Shown here in pieces: positions 13,964 through 48,080 of a stretch of 64,000 nucleotides of DNA; the stretch's first letter is position 1; each line of letters starts with the position of its first letter. Position numbers and translations under genes: made by a program. Below the pieces are notes generated by a model. The model was given only the letters and a program-made list of their open reading frames with translations, searched no databases and was not told the DNA's origin. The DNA comes from Motacilla alba alba. Its lineage: Eukaryota > Chordata > Aves > Passeriformes > Motacillidae. Location: assembly GCF_015832195.1 (NCBI RefSeq), contig NC_052018.1, positions 59,209,666 to 59,273,665 of the forward strand, read 5' to 3'.

Positions 13964-14355
13964 GAGAGAGAGAGGAACACAACGCAGGAAAATGAAGTGA
14001 TGAACAATACAAGTGAAGTGCTCAGCACTCACTCATCAATGGTCAGCCCATCTCCAAGCAGTAATTATCCCCTCCCAACCAACTCCTCCCAGTTCATATA
14101 CAGGAAATTATGTTCTAGTGTATGGAATGTCCATTTAGACCATTTGGACTGTGCTGCCTCCCTGCTTTTTGTGCACCTCCTCACTGGCAGAGCATGAGAC
14201 ACTGAGAAGTCTCTTATTTAGGGTAAGCATTACTTAGCAATAAACAAACAAAATGTCAGTGTATTATCAACAGTATCCTTGTACTAAATCCAAAACAGAA
14301 GACCGTGCCAGCTACTAAGAAGAAAATGAATTCTACCCCAGCTAAAACCAGGACA
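13755..14355 (-). mobile_element. solo LTR of an avian endogenous retrovirus (ERV), about 600 bp
   Basis: Begins tgtcatggtttaacccc and ends gctaaaaccaggaca, giving TG...CA ends. The family is recognised from bird genomes. On the - strand a TATA-like tatatgaactggg block lies mid-element, so the LTR reads leftward. No gag, pol or env sequence is adjacent, so it is a solo LTR left by recombination. The flanking five bases (ctgag and cttgg) are not a clean target duplication. An internal AAT array is strongly expanded. Confidence 0.82.
13878..13962. repeat. (TAA)n array, about 28 copies, inside the LTR
   Basis: 85 bases of pure TAA/AAT units. Members of this LTR family carry a short AAT run at this position; here it is expanded. 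Poly-Ile and poly-Leu frames come from it. Confidence 0.97.
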
Positions 14356-17229
14356 CTTGGGAAAAAATAAGTGGAGAAGTGTAAGTGTCTTTCTTTTGTG
14401 TTTTATATAGATGCAATACTTTTAAGATGCAAACTCAAACATTTGTCAAACGTATGACAAGGACGAATGCAAGTAAACAACCTGAGAAAGAGTAGTGCTA
14501 TTCTTTGTCATAAATCTAAACTGAGATTACACCAGCACTCTGCTTAAGACACTCTATTTAGACAGTGTCATTATCTTGCAACAGTCATCTATAGAGCACT
14601 GTGTGGGCTGAGTTCAAGCCCCAAGGTTTCTTTAAAGCAGGCATTTGCAAGTGCTAAAGTGAATCTGAGCACGAAAATCAGAATTTATCCTTTGGACATA
14701 AGTTCCCTTACCCAGTACCTGAGGAAGATGCCTCCCTCAATTTGAAATCACAGACACAACTCCTTCCACTGCTGGGTGTCCATCTCCATGTGACTTCATC
14801 AATCACTGCTGCTGCTGCTGCTATGCCTTCTCTCTCATATGTCCTAATATGCACCCCAAGAACAAGACACCCTGCAAAGAAGATGGAACACCTCAGCTCT
14901 CATCTCTCATGAGATCAAAAGGACCTAAACACAATTAGCAGAGTGCCTAAACAGCAGATGATAGCTCAGAGGAGACTGGGAGAAAAAAAGGATGTGAAAG
15001 ATCTCTCTCCATTTAGCTGTGGATAATTAACCATTTACTTACCCAGGGCAAAGGGACAACGATAATTGCCAGTTCAGCAATTAAGAAGTCTTGCTTCCTG
15101 AGGTGAACTTTAACGCCAATGCCTATTCCAGTGAACATTGCAAATACAAAATATTTAGCATCTAGTGACACATGGCAGCCAAATAAAAGTATGGAACTTT
15201 ACATTTTGGAAAGAAGTGATTCTGTGACCAAATATCTAAACCTTTTGGTCAAACTGGCCTTTTGTGGCTAAACTGATGACTTGAACTTGAAGAACTCATG
15301 TTACATCTCAAGGTGATTGTTCCTACTATTCAATAACAAAATGAGGTTCAGCCTCCATCTCTATTTGCAGGGATTTTTCTAGGACTGCACCTGGTGCTAT
15401 GAGAAGCCAGATTGACATCAGATTCTTTATGGAATTCAAGTTTTCCAGTGTGCCTTTTCCTTTCCTGTTTGTCTTTGCTTAGCCTCTAGCCCTACTTATG
15501 TCTTACATCTGTTATGTGCAAGGTTTAAAGTGTAGTGCTCTCTTACAAAAACAGGGCAGCCTTCCATTCGGAAAGAAGCAAGGCATGCTGCACACAGTAA
15601 GAATGCACACAAAGGCTTCCAGAGCATTTTGAGTATCAATTGTCAGAGCAGACAAATCAAGCAAGAAGCAACAATTATGAACTGGATGACAGAGGACCTT
15701 ATTTTACACTAATTGATACTTGCTGGGAAGACAAAAGAGAGATTAATTCACTTTGCAGTATCACTTACTGTGGAAAGGTTTGAAAAAACAAAGCCCATGG
15801 CATACCCGCAGGTAATTGCTCTCAGTTGGGTGTGTTCCCGGTGCCTTTGCAAGCATTGTTTGTGAGGACACTGCTTTCATGATTTATATGAGCCTCTAAA
15901 ATTATCTCCCTACAAATTACTGCAGATATGGTGGTAAAGTGGACTTCCTCTGCATGTGGAAGAAGGGAGAGATAAAGGCTGGGAGGTGGTGTGCTGAATT
16001 TTTATTTTGGCTCATTTCAGTGGTGCCTCAGCTCTGGCTTATGCTTTTGTGAGGGGGAAAACAGGATGTTTGAAGGGCACATCATTTTTAACACTTGTAT
16101 GCAAGAATAATTATGAACTATGCATTTGTTCAAAACTCCCCATTATTTCACATTAAGAGTATTCATATGGGAACATGAATGATGGCAATTATACCAGCAG
16201 GGTTACACTGGACAGATTTCCCTATGATAGATCAAATGTATGTTTTATCACTTCTTGTTAGGGCTGCAAAGGAAATAATAAGCAAGGAAGGATTTAAGAG
16301 GGAACAGGACATGAGTTTGAAGGACAGAATAAATAATGCAGTCCTAAAAACAGATCCATATAGGATGGTCACAAAGAAGTTTTGGAAATGTCAGCAGGTA
16401 GAGGCAATGAAATGTTAAATTTGATAGACATGTCAGGAAACAAAATCCTGCAGTTGGGTTTATGGAAAGAATCATAAGCTCACACTTCACACAGGAGAAA
16501 ATTGAGACTATTTCCTCATTTGAAAATAAGTAAATTGTCAGATTTTAAATTCTGTAACTTTTAATCATTTCTAAAACTAACCAAAACACGCATCGGAAAA
16601 TTCTCAAAATCATAATCCCTCATTTACCCTCTCCTTTTGGTTTTGAAAATAATTTATTTCTCAAAATAAAATCACACGGATAAATCAAAAAGCCAAATAT
16701 CACGCTGCCCATTCTGTAGAGACTTTGCTAGTGTCCTCCCCTTCCAAGAATCAAAGTCAGCTCTTTATTCTGCCACACTGTATTATTTAATTTCATTAAT
16801 CACATAATGGGTGGCAATTACTTAGTGTCACATAATGCTCTACTTTTAGTGCTACCAAAGTGGCATTACGCTGTAGTTTAGAAGTTATATTTGTCACAGG
16901 GCAATTTATGATGGCTCAGAGTTTTCCATTTATTTCAATGCCTTGTGGAACCTGTGAGCCCCATAACAAATATCTTATTAGTGCATTCTGAGGATTTCCT
17001 AGAAGTATAGAACTGTGTTTAAATTATCTATTTGAATGTCCTCCCCTCAGCAAAAGCCAATTTTATGGCCACATAAATATTTTCCCCTACATTACCATCT
17101 GTGAGTGGGCAGAGTAGTCAGTCTCTGTGGACAGTATTTCTCCAACAGGTGCATCCTCTGGGAATGTCTAATACAGCCTTTCTGGCATATTAGAGAAATC
17201 AGTATTTAGCAGTGAGATTGACAGAGATG
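14356..17229. other. intergenic, nothing recognised
   Basis: No gene or known repeat. A (CTG)5 run is at about 14806-14820. The 79-codon frame at 16179-16418 has no recognisable domain. Confidence 0.6.
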
Positions 17230-18240
17230 ACTCTTAAGTTATGTGATCTGTCTCTGCACACATGCAGGGAGAGACAGAGACAGCAGCAGGTGGGGGAACC
17301 TAAATCATTCTCTGCCACGGCTACTCCAGGAGCCATCAGAGGAACCACCATCCCAAAAAAGACCCATCTCCTCACACAGGAAGGAGCCTGAGGACACAAG
17401 GGCAGATGGGAGAACACTGATAATGCCATCAGAGAAATGAAATCTCTCCCTAGACTGTCCCCAGGCTGTCACAGGGGAGCCTCAGCCCATGGGCCAAGCA
17501 CTATAACCAACACCACAGGGGAGCAGTTGCCTGGAGCACCTCCCAGACTGCGGAGTGTCACTGCTAGGGATATGGGACACAATATGGGATGCAGGAGAAG
17601 AGTATCTTGGGATTGCACAAAAATGTGTCATGAGATGCTTAAGGGAGGAGGAGACACAGGCAGGAAAAGGGAGGGATACAGGCCAGCTACTGGGTACCCT
17701 AAATCTGAGGATGGTTCCTAGGGGGGCTTAATGTGTCCACCCCATGTGTGTGTTGGGTGTCTGAACGTGAGTCCATAGCCACAGCCTGGGTGGTGCTGCA
17801 GCCTCAGGGCTCCTTTGTCCATGTGCAAACAGCTGGGATGCAGGGAACAGCTACTGGGCAGACTGAGTGTCTGATCCAGGTGCTCACTGAGGAGAGCTAT
17901 ATGGTGTACATGTACACATACATATTCCCACTAGCAGATTTTCACCCTGAAGCGCCAGAAGGGAGCAGGGGGAGGCTGTTGGTGGAGTTGGTGTTTCTGT
18001 TAATGCTGTTTGTGTCTGTGCTGGTCTGTGGGGCCAGCTGTGTGTATATGTTTATGTGTGAGTTCTGTGCAGGCGTGACTACTGGGAATACAAGCCCAGT
18101 CTGGCTATTAGTTGGACCTAAGGGCAAAGAGCTGCAGCAATCTCCCCTCTGTTAAGCTACTGGATTTGGAAAGCCTAACCAACGACCAAGAATTGAATTT
18201 GCAGAGTCAAAACACCAAAGAGCTAGAAAATGTAAGATTG
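17230..18240. repeat. possible unclassified interspersed repeat (LTR-like?)
   Basis: The segment differs from its surroundings. It is richer in G and C and has long GTG/CTG-rich stretches and overlapping open frames (for example 17437-17721 and 17733-18155 on +) without domains. A segment of this texture in an AT-rich avian intergenic region is often retroviral LTR or other repeat DNA. I could not identify termini or a target duplication. Classification is inference. Confidence 0.3.
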
Positions 18241-18518
18241 TATGAACTGAACTGTCCCCCTGACTATTGTATTAAATTATATCACACACTAACTTCCTCT
18301 AGACCCTTATGTCATTAACTACAGTGGTAGTTTTTTGGAACACCTTTCACTCTTCTCATTCAATATGTAGCTCCAACTCAGCAAAAAATGAAACTATTAG
18401 TTTGTCAAGGATAGTTGATAATATAGCTAACTATCAAGGACAGCTAATACAAATGGTCCTTAACAAAGCACCATGAATCTGTTTTGTAGCCTTGCCAGAT
18501 AATGAAATTGAAGACTGT

Positions 18519-18605
18519 ATCACAGAATGGTCAAGGCTGGAAGAGACCTTAAAGATCATCTAGTCCAACCATTAATGTGGCCCAAATGACACCCCTACAG
18601 ACTTG
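18519..18605 (-). mobile_element. CR1 LINE 3' end fragment
   Basis: tcacagaatggtcaaggctg followed by gaagagaccttaaagatcatctagtccaacc is the reverse complement of the CR1 tail. Only about 85 bp remain. Confidence 0.85.
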
Positions 18606-20839
18606 TTATGCAAACACAAAAGCTATCGCTTATAGCTACATTTATTAAACTTTGAAGAGACATTTTATTTTCTGCAAGGGCAGAAGAACTCAGAGATTAT
18701 GAAACTTAAAGTACCTATTTTCAACTAATGGATATAGTATTTGCCACTCTGCAGATTACCCTTATCTGCAGAGTCAGTGTCAAAATCTAGAAAGGAGACA
18801 CAGGTGATCTGTGAATACAGAAATAATGCAAATGACTGAGACTGCTTCTTTTCTATGAAGGAGGAAAAATCTGAGCTACTAACAGCAAGAAAGACTTAAC
18901 TGGTCTTCAACTTCACAAACACCCTTTCACCAGAATCTTGGCTACACAGTCCTATACTATCTGAAATTATTTGAAAAAAGGGTATCACACATTATTACAC
19001 CCAAAATGATCTTTACTATCTGAAAGCATTATTCTAAACATTTATTTCACATTGCCTATGTCCTTGTGAAATAATACTTGTAATAACTTTGCAAGGAGGT
19101 GCATTTAACTATCATTCCCCTGCCTTGAAATTTTGCTTAATGAAGCCTGTCTTAAACAGGCTCAACTCCCAGGGCTTTTTGCCAGCCCTCTCTGCATCCT
19201 AAGTTTTCATCTGCACCTGCCAAAAGGTTGATTTATTTGGGCATAATTTTTTTTTTTGTGTAATCACTTTTCTGTGAGCAGTCATAAAGAATTGTATATA
19301 GCACTCAATTTACCTGGGCATCTGTTTTTAAGGGTTTTTTTAAGACATTTTAATGTAATTTTTATGTCATTTTTAATGCACAAAAAGGCCTTCTGTAGTG
19401 AGGATGATACAAATCTGGCTATGACACAAGATATGGAGTGGATCTCCTGGCAGCCTTGATTTTTGCTCCCCATTTTCCCCATCCCTTCCACCGCCAGGCA
19501 CCGTTGTGTTCAAAGGGCTAAATACGAATTGTGTACTTGTGGCTTACATTAAACTCTTCTGATGGCTTTGGTGCAACAAAGGCCAAGCACAGAGAGAGGC
19601 TCCCACACTCTGTGCACATACCAGAGATAAAAGTCTCTGAGAAAAGGCCAGTTTTAAAGCCTTGTTCCTCCTGCTCTGTGTATGACTATACATGCTATAC
19701 TTCAGCAGGGGATAAAGAGGCAGTGTCTTTGACCACATAAAATCTGAGTTCTTGCTTTCATTTCCCCTTGTCCACAGCTTTTTCCAGAGACAAAAATAAC
19801 TCCTATTCTAAAACTCATCCTACATGCAATGCTAAATGGGCTCTCTCCTACCCAATGAACAATTCTGAAAATACTCTCTCTGGCCATGAAGCAATACATG
19901 CTATCTACTGAAAGTGCCCATTAATAGCTTATTTGTTCCTTCCACTTTAGAATGAAAAAAGGAATGCATATTCTCCATATCTGTATCCCTCTCAAAGTCC
20001 AGTGATACCCCTTTCCAGTTGCCTCTTCTTCCTCCCCGCAAATTATCGGATATACATCGAAAGAGCGTGTGGTCAATTCCGCCACTGTTATCTGCCCTGA
20101 GCAGCACTGGTTCCCACTGCTTGTGGCACAAGCACATAGGTAATCTAATCCTTATACTAAAATGCCTGAGATTCTGCATCTTTCTCTTAGGTTGCAACTT
20201 GTTTCTTCTCCACTTCTGTCGTTACCACTCTTGAAATAGCGGGAGGTGCTCTGCACAGGGTGAGCAGAATAAGTGCGCATCCATGATGAGGCAGCAGGAG
20301 CAATCACTGCTACTCTGTCACCTTCCTGTTCACCGGGAGATATTTTTTCTGCCTTACCAGGGATCTCTTCTGATTTCATTAGTGAGACAGTAAATGAGCT
20401 AAGCCCTAATAATCAGCCATCAGGCAGTCCTGCACCTCTGTGCTCATTTGGAACAACTGATCAGGGAAAGGTGCCAGTGGAAACAAGCAGTGTGCGAATT
20501 AAGCACCCAGTAACAATGAGTGTATGGCTCGAGAACGGTTTTGATGTCGATCTTACCAGTGTTATCACATCCGATAACAATCACACCAACATCTAGGGGA
20601 GAACATCCTTGGAGCTCTGAACAAAAGGTCCTCTGAAAATCCTGAGGATCCATGAGATCCTACTAATTTCTAAAGGACAATTCTGTTCACAACCACGCCT
20701 CCCACAGTGTTGCCGTAAAGTTCGTCACATTTTATTACCAGGTTCTGTTATCTCCATCATCACTGAGGACATCGTTTTGCCAAGACCCCTGTCTCACTAC
20801 GACAATCAGTCGCGCATTGAACTCCTCTCTGCACCGGCC
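18606..20839. other. intergenic, upstream flank of OPRM1
   Basis: AT-rich up to about 20.2 kb, then gradually richer in G+C with isolated CpGs towards the CpG island. Frames at 19901-20197 (-) and 20273-20596 (+) have no recognised features. Distal promoter elements could lie here, but none can be assigned by eye. Confidence 0.6.
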
Positions 20840-21132
20840 TTTATGTCGCCAAGACAGTGTCCCCCGGTTCTCTCTTTCCGGTGTTTGCCACCGATGCCTG
20901 CGGCGCTGGGGAAAGGAACATTTTAAGCGCTTTGCCTTCAAGTGCCACCCGCAGGGGAGGCGAAAGCCGCCGGCTGTCCCCCGCAGGTGCGCCCCGCTCG
21001 CCGCTGGGGGCGGCCGCCACCGCGTCCCGCCGGCCTGGGAGGAGCGGCGGCGGGCGGCGGGCGCGGGGAGGCGGCTCCCGCCGCTCCTGCGGACACGGCC
21101 CCTCCTCCCGGCCCGCCCCGCCCGCCGCACAC

Positions 21133-21258
21133 ATGTGCCCGCACCCAGCGGCGGGGCGCGCCGTCGGGGCGGGCGGGTGCCGTCGCCTCGCCGACACCGC
21201 GCCAGCAGCGCGGCGCGCCGGGCGTCCCTCGGGCGCGGGGAGCGGGTGGCCGCGCTGA
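21133..21258 (+). promoter_or_regulatory. upstream ORF of 41 codons in the OPRM1 leader
   Basis: An ATG at 21133 opens a 41-codon frame that ends in TGA at 21256-21258, 14 nt before the OPRM1 ATG and in a different frame. If transcription starts upstream of 21133, ribosomes would meet it first. The human OPRM1 leader is known to carry inhibitory upstream ATGs. The peptide is Ala/Gly/Arg-rich and shows no known motif. Its function as a translational brake is inference. Confidence 0.4.
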
Positions 21259-21272
21259 CGCCGCTGCGCGCC

Positions 21273-42387
<21,115 letters not shown>

Positions 42388-43839
42388 CAGGGTCTCCTGC
42401 TGCATGGCTCTCAGAGCAGTTGCCACTGCCACAGTGTGCTAGTGGGAACATGTAGGATATGCTTTCCCTCAAAAAAATACCGCTGAGGAAAGTGCCTGCT
42501 TTTCCAGTCTGTCAGAAATTGCTTCTGCAGCACATCTGCATTGCATTTAACAGAAGCATGAAATGTAACAGCGAGCAGAGCCAGGAGATGCAGGGGCCTT
42601 CCAGGCTCCAGTGTTCAAAGCAGTCCTGTTTACCAGGAGCACATACATTAGTCTAAAACAAAGCTACTGTGCTGCAGCAACCTGACATGCTCTTGGTAAG
42701 TTACAGTGGTGTTAAAACACCAGGTTGGAAACAAAAATTCAAAGGCTAGACAACTATAGTTTGAAAAATAAGGTGAGCTTTTAAGGATGGAAACTAATGG
42801 GATATGAAGTTGTAATACAGTTGGGTACACTATTTACTCTTAAAATTTATTTGTAGAGGTGTTTTTTGTGCAGGTTATTTATGTGCTGAAGTCCTCACGA
42901 GGCCATGTAGAACAACACATTTGTAGTTCAAGAGATCTTCTCTTGAAGGGTTGCATGTTCTGCAGGTTCAAAGGAAAAATTTTTTTCAGTGATCCCTTAA
43001 AAAAAAAACAAAAAAGCAAACCAAAACAAAACCAAAAAAAGCCTCCAAGCTTCATCTTCTGCTTCTATTTCACATAAATTAAAAAAATACTTTAAAATCA
43101 AAACAATGAGCTATCACTTTTTTTAAAAGATTTGAGTAAATGAAAGTATTCTACATTGTTATTGATTGTCAAATGATTCCCAAAATAGCATAGATTAACA
43201 TAAATTTATTTGTGAATAAAAATGTAGCTATAAGCCTGTCACAGCTTGCACAGGCTGATGATGTCTTTCAAGTAGTTTCTCAAATTTCAGTTGCTCTGTC
43301 AGCAGCATTTTCAATTTGTAAGTAAACTACAGCCCTTACGTGAAGTACTTGGAGCAGTCAATGCATTAGACCTGTTTTAAAAAAGAAATTTTAAAAAACA
43401 ATTTCCTAGACATCTACTTAACCAAACCCATAGTATGTTTGCTTTTCTAAATAACATGATACAATCTGCATCTGCATTTTCTATTAGCTGCTAAAACACA
43501 TGAAGATTTCAGGAAGAAACAATGTGCTGCAGCAAATGCCTTCTTAGCTGTTTTCTAGTATGAAGATTAGAAATATCCATGTAGATAGTTTGTGGTTCAA
43601 TGGTATTTTCTAGACATTGTTTGTTACTTGCTCTGTAAATAAATCATCGGTAGTTAACTGGAGGAAAATTGTACTTTGATGAATTTAAGTGTTTTCTGAA
43701 ATACAGCTATATGGAACAGGATTTTTTTTGTTTATTTTTTTTCTGCCACCAAAATATATTTATTTTCATTGTTAAAGTCTGTGTAACAATAAGGTTATAA
43801 TGTGAAATTGTTTGTTTCTGCCATAGACTGCATAATAAA
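42388..43839 (+). other. OPRM1: probable OPRM1 3'UTR with candidate poly(A) signals
   Basis: No coding sequence is seen after the exon 4 stop. AATAAA hexamers on the + strand occur at 43215-43220 and 43834-43839, each a possible cleavage signal. The region is AT-rich with an A-rich run at about 42998-43040. The mammalian OPRM1 3'UTR is many kilobases long, so the real end could be well beyond 43.8 kb. The boundary is inferred. Confidence 0.4.
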
Positions 43840-44754
43840 GACTGAAGACCAAATCCTTGCAAGTTGTAAATTAAAGGATTATTTGAGTTTCATCACTGTG
43901 TTGCAGCTAAATATGTAGCCTATATGTCAGCAGAATATAAAGCTAGATATAACAGAAGTGCCTTACTTTTTTTTCTCTTTCTGTTGAAAATTCAACTGTG
44001 TGGTCATATGAATTTATGTTTAATTTTGTGTTAGTTTAGCTGTATCACCTCATAGCCATCATTAAAGTATAAACTAGAGTCATCACCATTCTAAGAGGTT
44101 TTGCATCTAATTTTAAACAGCATAAGATAGGCACTTGGAAGAAGTTGATACCTTGTTTTGCACCACACAGCAGTATTATTTAAATAACAAAACCAACATA
44201 GAATACACTAGATTTAAATGGTCTGACATCCTCTGACATCATTACTACCTGATGGATTCAGAGTAGTCTGACATGCTCACATACAACAATCAAAAAATTT
44301 TAAAATATTGAATGAATATTTGGAAAGTCTTAACTGATAGACCAAAAACATGTTTAAGTAAACTTCAGATCATAGTTTTGTGGGTAATCAAAAGTTAAGC
44401 TTTCACAAAATTTATGTAATTAACTGAAGCCATTATTTCTTCTTTACTTTGCATGAAGCACACAGGCAAAATACTCTGACTTTCCAGCAGACAGCCAAAT
44501 ATTTTTAAGGACATTTTCTTTCTGCAATCCAAAAATTGAGAAACCTGACTGTAAATATGTTTAGCAGTAATAATGTTGTAGCCTTGATGACTTAAGGATA
44601 TGAGGAAGTAAATTTTATTAGCAGAGCACTAGCAAAAAGTAAGGAAAATGTCTTTTTTTTCCATAAGGCTTGAATGTTCATCAGTAGTACTTTGCAGTAA
44701 GTAGTATATTATTACACAACTTCTGTATCTGCATTGTAAACCTTTAATAAAAAT
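43840..44754. other. intergenic or distal OPRM1 3'UTR
   Basis: AT-rich, no gene or repeat recognised. Confidence 0.5.
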
Positions 44755-45375
44755 GTCTCTGTTTCTTGTGGATTTGCACTCAACCCCATTGTCCATGTTT
44801 GTGGTGAAAACATTAAATAGCACTGATCCCAAACAGACCCCTGAGGGAGAACCATTTGCCACCGATGTCCATCTGGACATGGAGCCTTAGACCACTACTC
44901 TTTGGGTTTGGCTGTCCAAGCAGTTTCTCATCTATTGAACAGTCCACCCATCCAAGCCATATGTGCCCAATTTAGAGAGAGGGACATTGTAGGAGATCAT
45001 GTCAAAAGTCTTACCTATGTCCAGATAGATGACACCCGAGGCCCTTTTCTAAACCACGCTGATGTAGTCATTCCATTGTAGAAGGCCACCAGGTTGGTCA
45101 GGCAGGATTTGCCCTTTTTGATGCCATACAGGCTGTCCCAAATCACCTCCTTGTCCCCTGTGTGCCTTGACACAACTTCTAGGAGTTCCATGATGTTCCC
45201 AGACACAGAGGTGACTGAGACTGATATGTTAGTTCTCGGGAGCCTCCTTTCTACCTATTTTAAAGACAGGTGCAATGTTTCCCTTTTTCCAGTCACCTGG
45301 GACAACACCTGATTGCCATGACTTTTCAGATGTGATGGATAATGTCTTAGCAATTACATCAGCCAATTCCTTGTT
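44755..45375 (-). mobile_element. CR1 LINE internal fragment, both ends missing
   Basis: Reverse-complement CR1 reverse-transcriptase sequence matching the far part of the 10.85-12.15 kb copy: shared blocks include cattgtccatgt, gaaggccaccaggttggtca and ggcaggatttgcc. The CR1 3' tail is absent on the left. It extends further into the coding part than the other copy (gacaggtgcaatgtttccct block). Frames are degraded. Confidence 0.85.
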
Positions 45376-47659
45376 TACTTGAAGGAGTCTTTATACAAGG
45401 GAAGAAGAAAATTGAGTTGACATTTTCCACTGCAGAGATGGACTCCACAAACCCAAGACTCTTTGTGTGAGTTTGTCTCTCTGGAAGGTGGAATGTAGTT
45501 GAGAGTAATTGCAGATGCTCTAGCAGAAGAAATATGCAGCTGAGTTGGCTTTGAACTGACTTGCGTAGGTTCACTCAGCTAAAAAAGGGAAGGGAGAGCT
45601 CAACAGCTGAACCCCCCATCATTTTGGCTTTATTGTTAATAAAGTCAAGGCAGCTTGAGTAGGATTCCCTGTGCTACAGGCATCTGGCTCTCTTTTTGAA
45701 TAATAGGAAGAAACCTTAGGAAACTACATCATGCCCTTCCATATCTCCCAATTAATAAAAAATAGGGCACTTAGATTGTGTCATGAGCAAAACAGTCTCA
45801 ACTAATCCTTGCTGATTTACCATAAGGATTCAGGTAATCAGGAAAAATTCTGGAAATCAACTATGTGCCACTGCAGTGGTAAAAATACTACTTTGGTGGC
45901 CTCCAGTGGGTCCCTGCCTCAGTATGGGTTGCCAGCAGACACAGTCCTCTGGGGGCCATCCCTGTCCTTGCTACTTATTTTTCACAGGTTTTGGTGTGTT
46001 GGGGTCTTTTTGATCAAAGCAATTTTCTATATCAGGTCAATGTTTTGTCAAATTTCTGAAAAAACAGTTAAGCTCTGATTTTCCAAAGACCATTCAATAA
46101 TTTTTTTTTTAGGTGACCTACTTCTGTGTTACTTGATTTTCTTAGAACTATATTTTTAAGGTCATGTTCTCTTAAAAGCCTTTTTGTACAAACAAACTGA
46201 AAGACGTACTTTCAGTTTTTGCTTTGCATCAAACATTTTCTTCAAGGTGTAGGATCAAAGTGATGACTTTTGCGTCAGGACTGTAAACTGCCTGGAAAAT
46301 ATATCATCTGGGAATTGCCAGCACTGAACTCTCCAAACCAGGTGATAAGATCAGCACTTTACTTTCTACTGGTATCCAGTTCCTAATTTGACCAGCTGCT
46401 GTTTCTCCTGATCTTTTAAAAATTTTCTCTAGATCAGTGATTCCATGGACTACACTTTGTTAAGTAACATGAAAGTAAAAGTGTTTGACTTTGGCTGAAC
46501 TTTTTACCTGACACAGGATCATATTCTTCTCCTTTCTCTCCCCTACCCCACAGATTTCCAATAACTAGTTGTTTTCTTTTGAACTTTTCAAAGAAGCAAG
46601 ATATTTGTGAGTAAGATGCAGTTTAGTTCAGGATCATCTGAATTCTCTCTCACTTCTTACCAATTCTGCAAATGTACATAGTCAAACCTCTTATATTAAA
46701 TGTTTGCTTGGTTTACTCAATAATGCAGAGATGATACAGGCTGTTCAAATTTAATTGCTCTTTTTGTATTCCTTCACTGTGATATTTTCTTGTATCTGAT
46801 GTTCCAGAGAAGAGAAGACAAAAGAACAGGCAGGCTCCAGGCATACACTGTTCACATGTAAATGATGCATCACATTGTTTCGGCACATCAATTTACTGTC
46901 ACAGTCTCTTTCTGTAAACATCTATTTTATTTTTCCCTTGTAATGCTGTCGGTAGACAGCATCAGAAGAACTCATTCTTCTCGAGAGTCCTGTACATTGA
47001 GTCACAGGGATAAATACCACCTGGTAGATCCAAATATGATAAGGGGTCTGATGATGAAGGCAGACAAAACTTGCTCTGAAAGATTTACAAATCAAGATTG
47101 CTTCCATGTACCATAATACAATTAGATAAAAACACAGAATGGTAGCATCATAACATTAACACAAAAGTTATTATGCAATGTTTATGAGACTTTTATTTTA
47201 AAGAGAGGATCAGATCATATCACATCACAGTATCCACTTACGATGGATCAAAATTTCATGCTTTGACATTAATTCTTGGTAATGGAGAAGATGAATATCA
47301 TCACCAGATGAACTCTGAATGGAGGGCCTCCCATTGGTGTTGCTAATAACTATAACCTCCCTCTGTGCTGATGGTCTCTGGCTTAATGCAGTTCATTACA
47401 GAGGAAGAGAAAATTATTTTTTTAAAACCTTTGATAGAGCTTTTACATTGCCTTTTATGCTGCCATCATCATCTCTGTAATTTTGAAGTTGAATATGGGA
47501 TAATTGTAAGAAAGCTTTTTTTCTCTCCCAAGAAAAACTTGCATTAGATGTGGCAGAGAAACCCCATGCCAACTGTGTGAAAGTAGAGGTAGCAGTGGAA
47601 TTACACATGTGCTTGTACCTGCACTCACTACCTGTGCTTCTGCCTACTGGTTGAATTGA
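45376..47659. other. intergenic, nothing recognised
   Basis: No coding exon, RNA gene or known repeat. Frames at 45809-46078 and 46862-47116 carry no family features. Confidence 0.55.
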
Positions 47660-48080
47660 AATAGAATCACAGAATCATAGAATCACTTAGGTGGGAAAAG
47701 AGCTCTAGGATCATCAAGTCCAGCCATTGACCCAGCACTGCTAAGCCCACCACTAAACCTCATCCCCAAGGGCTGTATCTACACATCTTATAAATACCTC
47801 CAGGGGTCAGAACTCAACCACTTCTCTGGGCAGCCTGTTCCAATGCTTGGCAAGCCTTTGCATGAAGCAAGTTTTCCTAATATCCAATATAAACTTCTCC
47901 TGGCACTTGAGGCTGTTTCCTCTAATCCCATAATTTGTTACCTGGGACTCCTTTCAGGCAGTCATAGAGAGCAATAAGGTCTCCCATGAGCCTCCTTTTC
48001 TCCAGGCTAAACACCCACAAGCTCCCTCAGCCACTTCTCTGAAGACCTGTGCTCCAGATCCTTCACCAGCTGGAAGTTTT
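47660..48080 (-). mobile_element. CR1 LINE 3' fragment of about 420 bp
   Basis: Starts aatagaatcacagaatcata (reverse complement of the CR1 terminal repeats), then tcatcaagtccagccattga and gggcagcctgttccaatgc, ending near cagatccttcaccagctgg. Truncated at its 5' end. Confidence 0.9.

Noticed and set aside
13772..14197. 141-codon frame with poly-Ile
   Set aside because: Lies inside a solo LTR and is driven by the AAT array.
17733..18155. 140-codon frame with a hydrophobic stretch
   Set aside because: No domain, no exon partners, and located in a repeat-like block.
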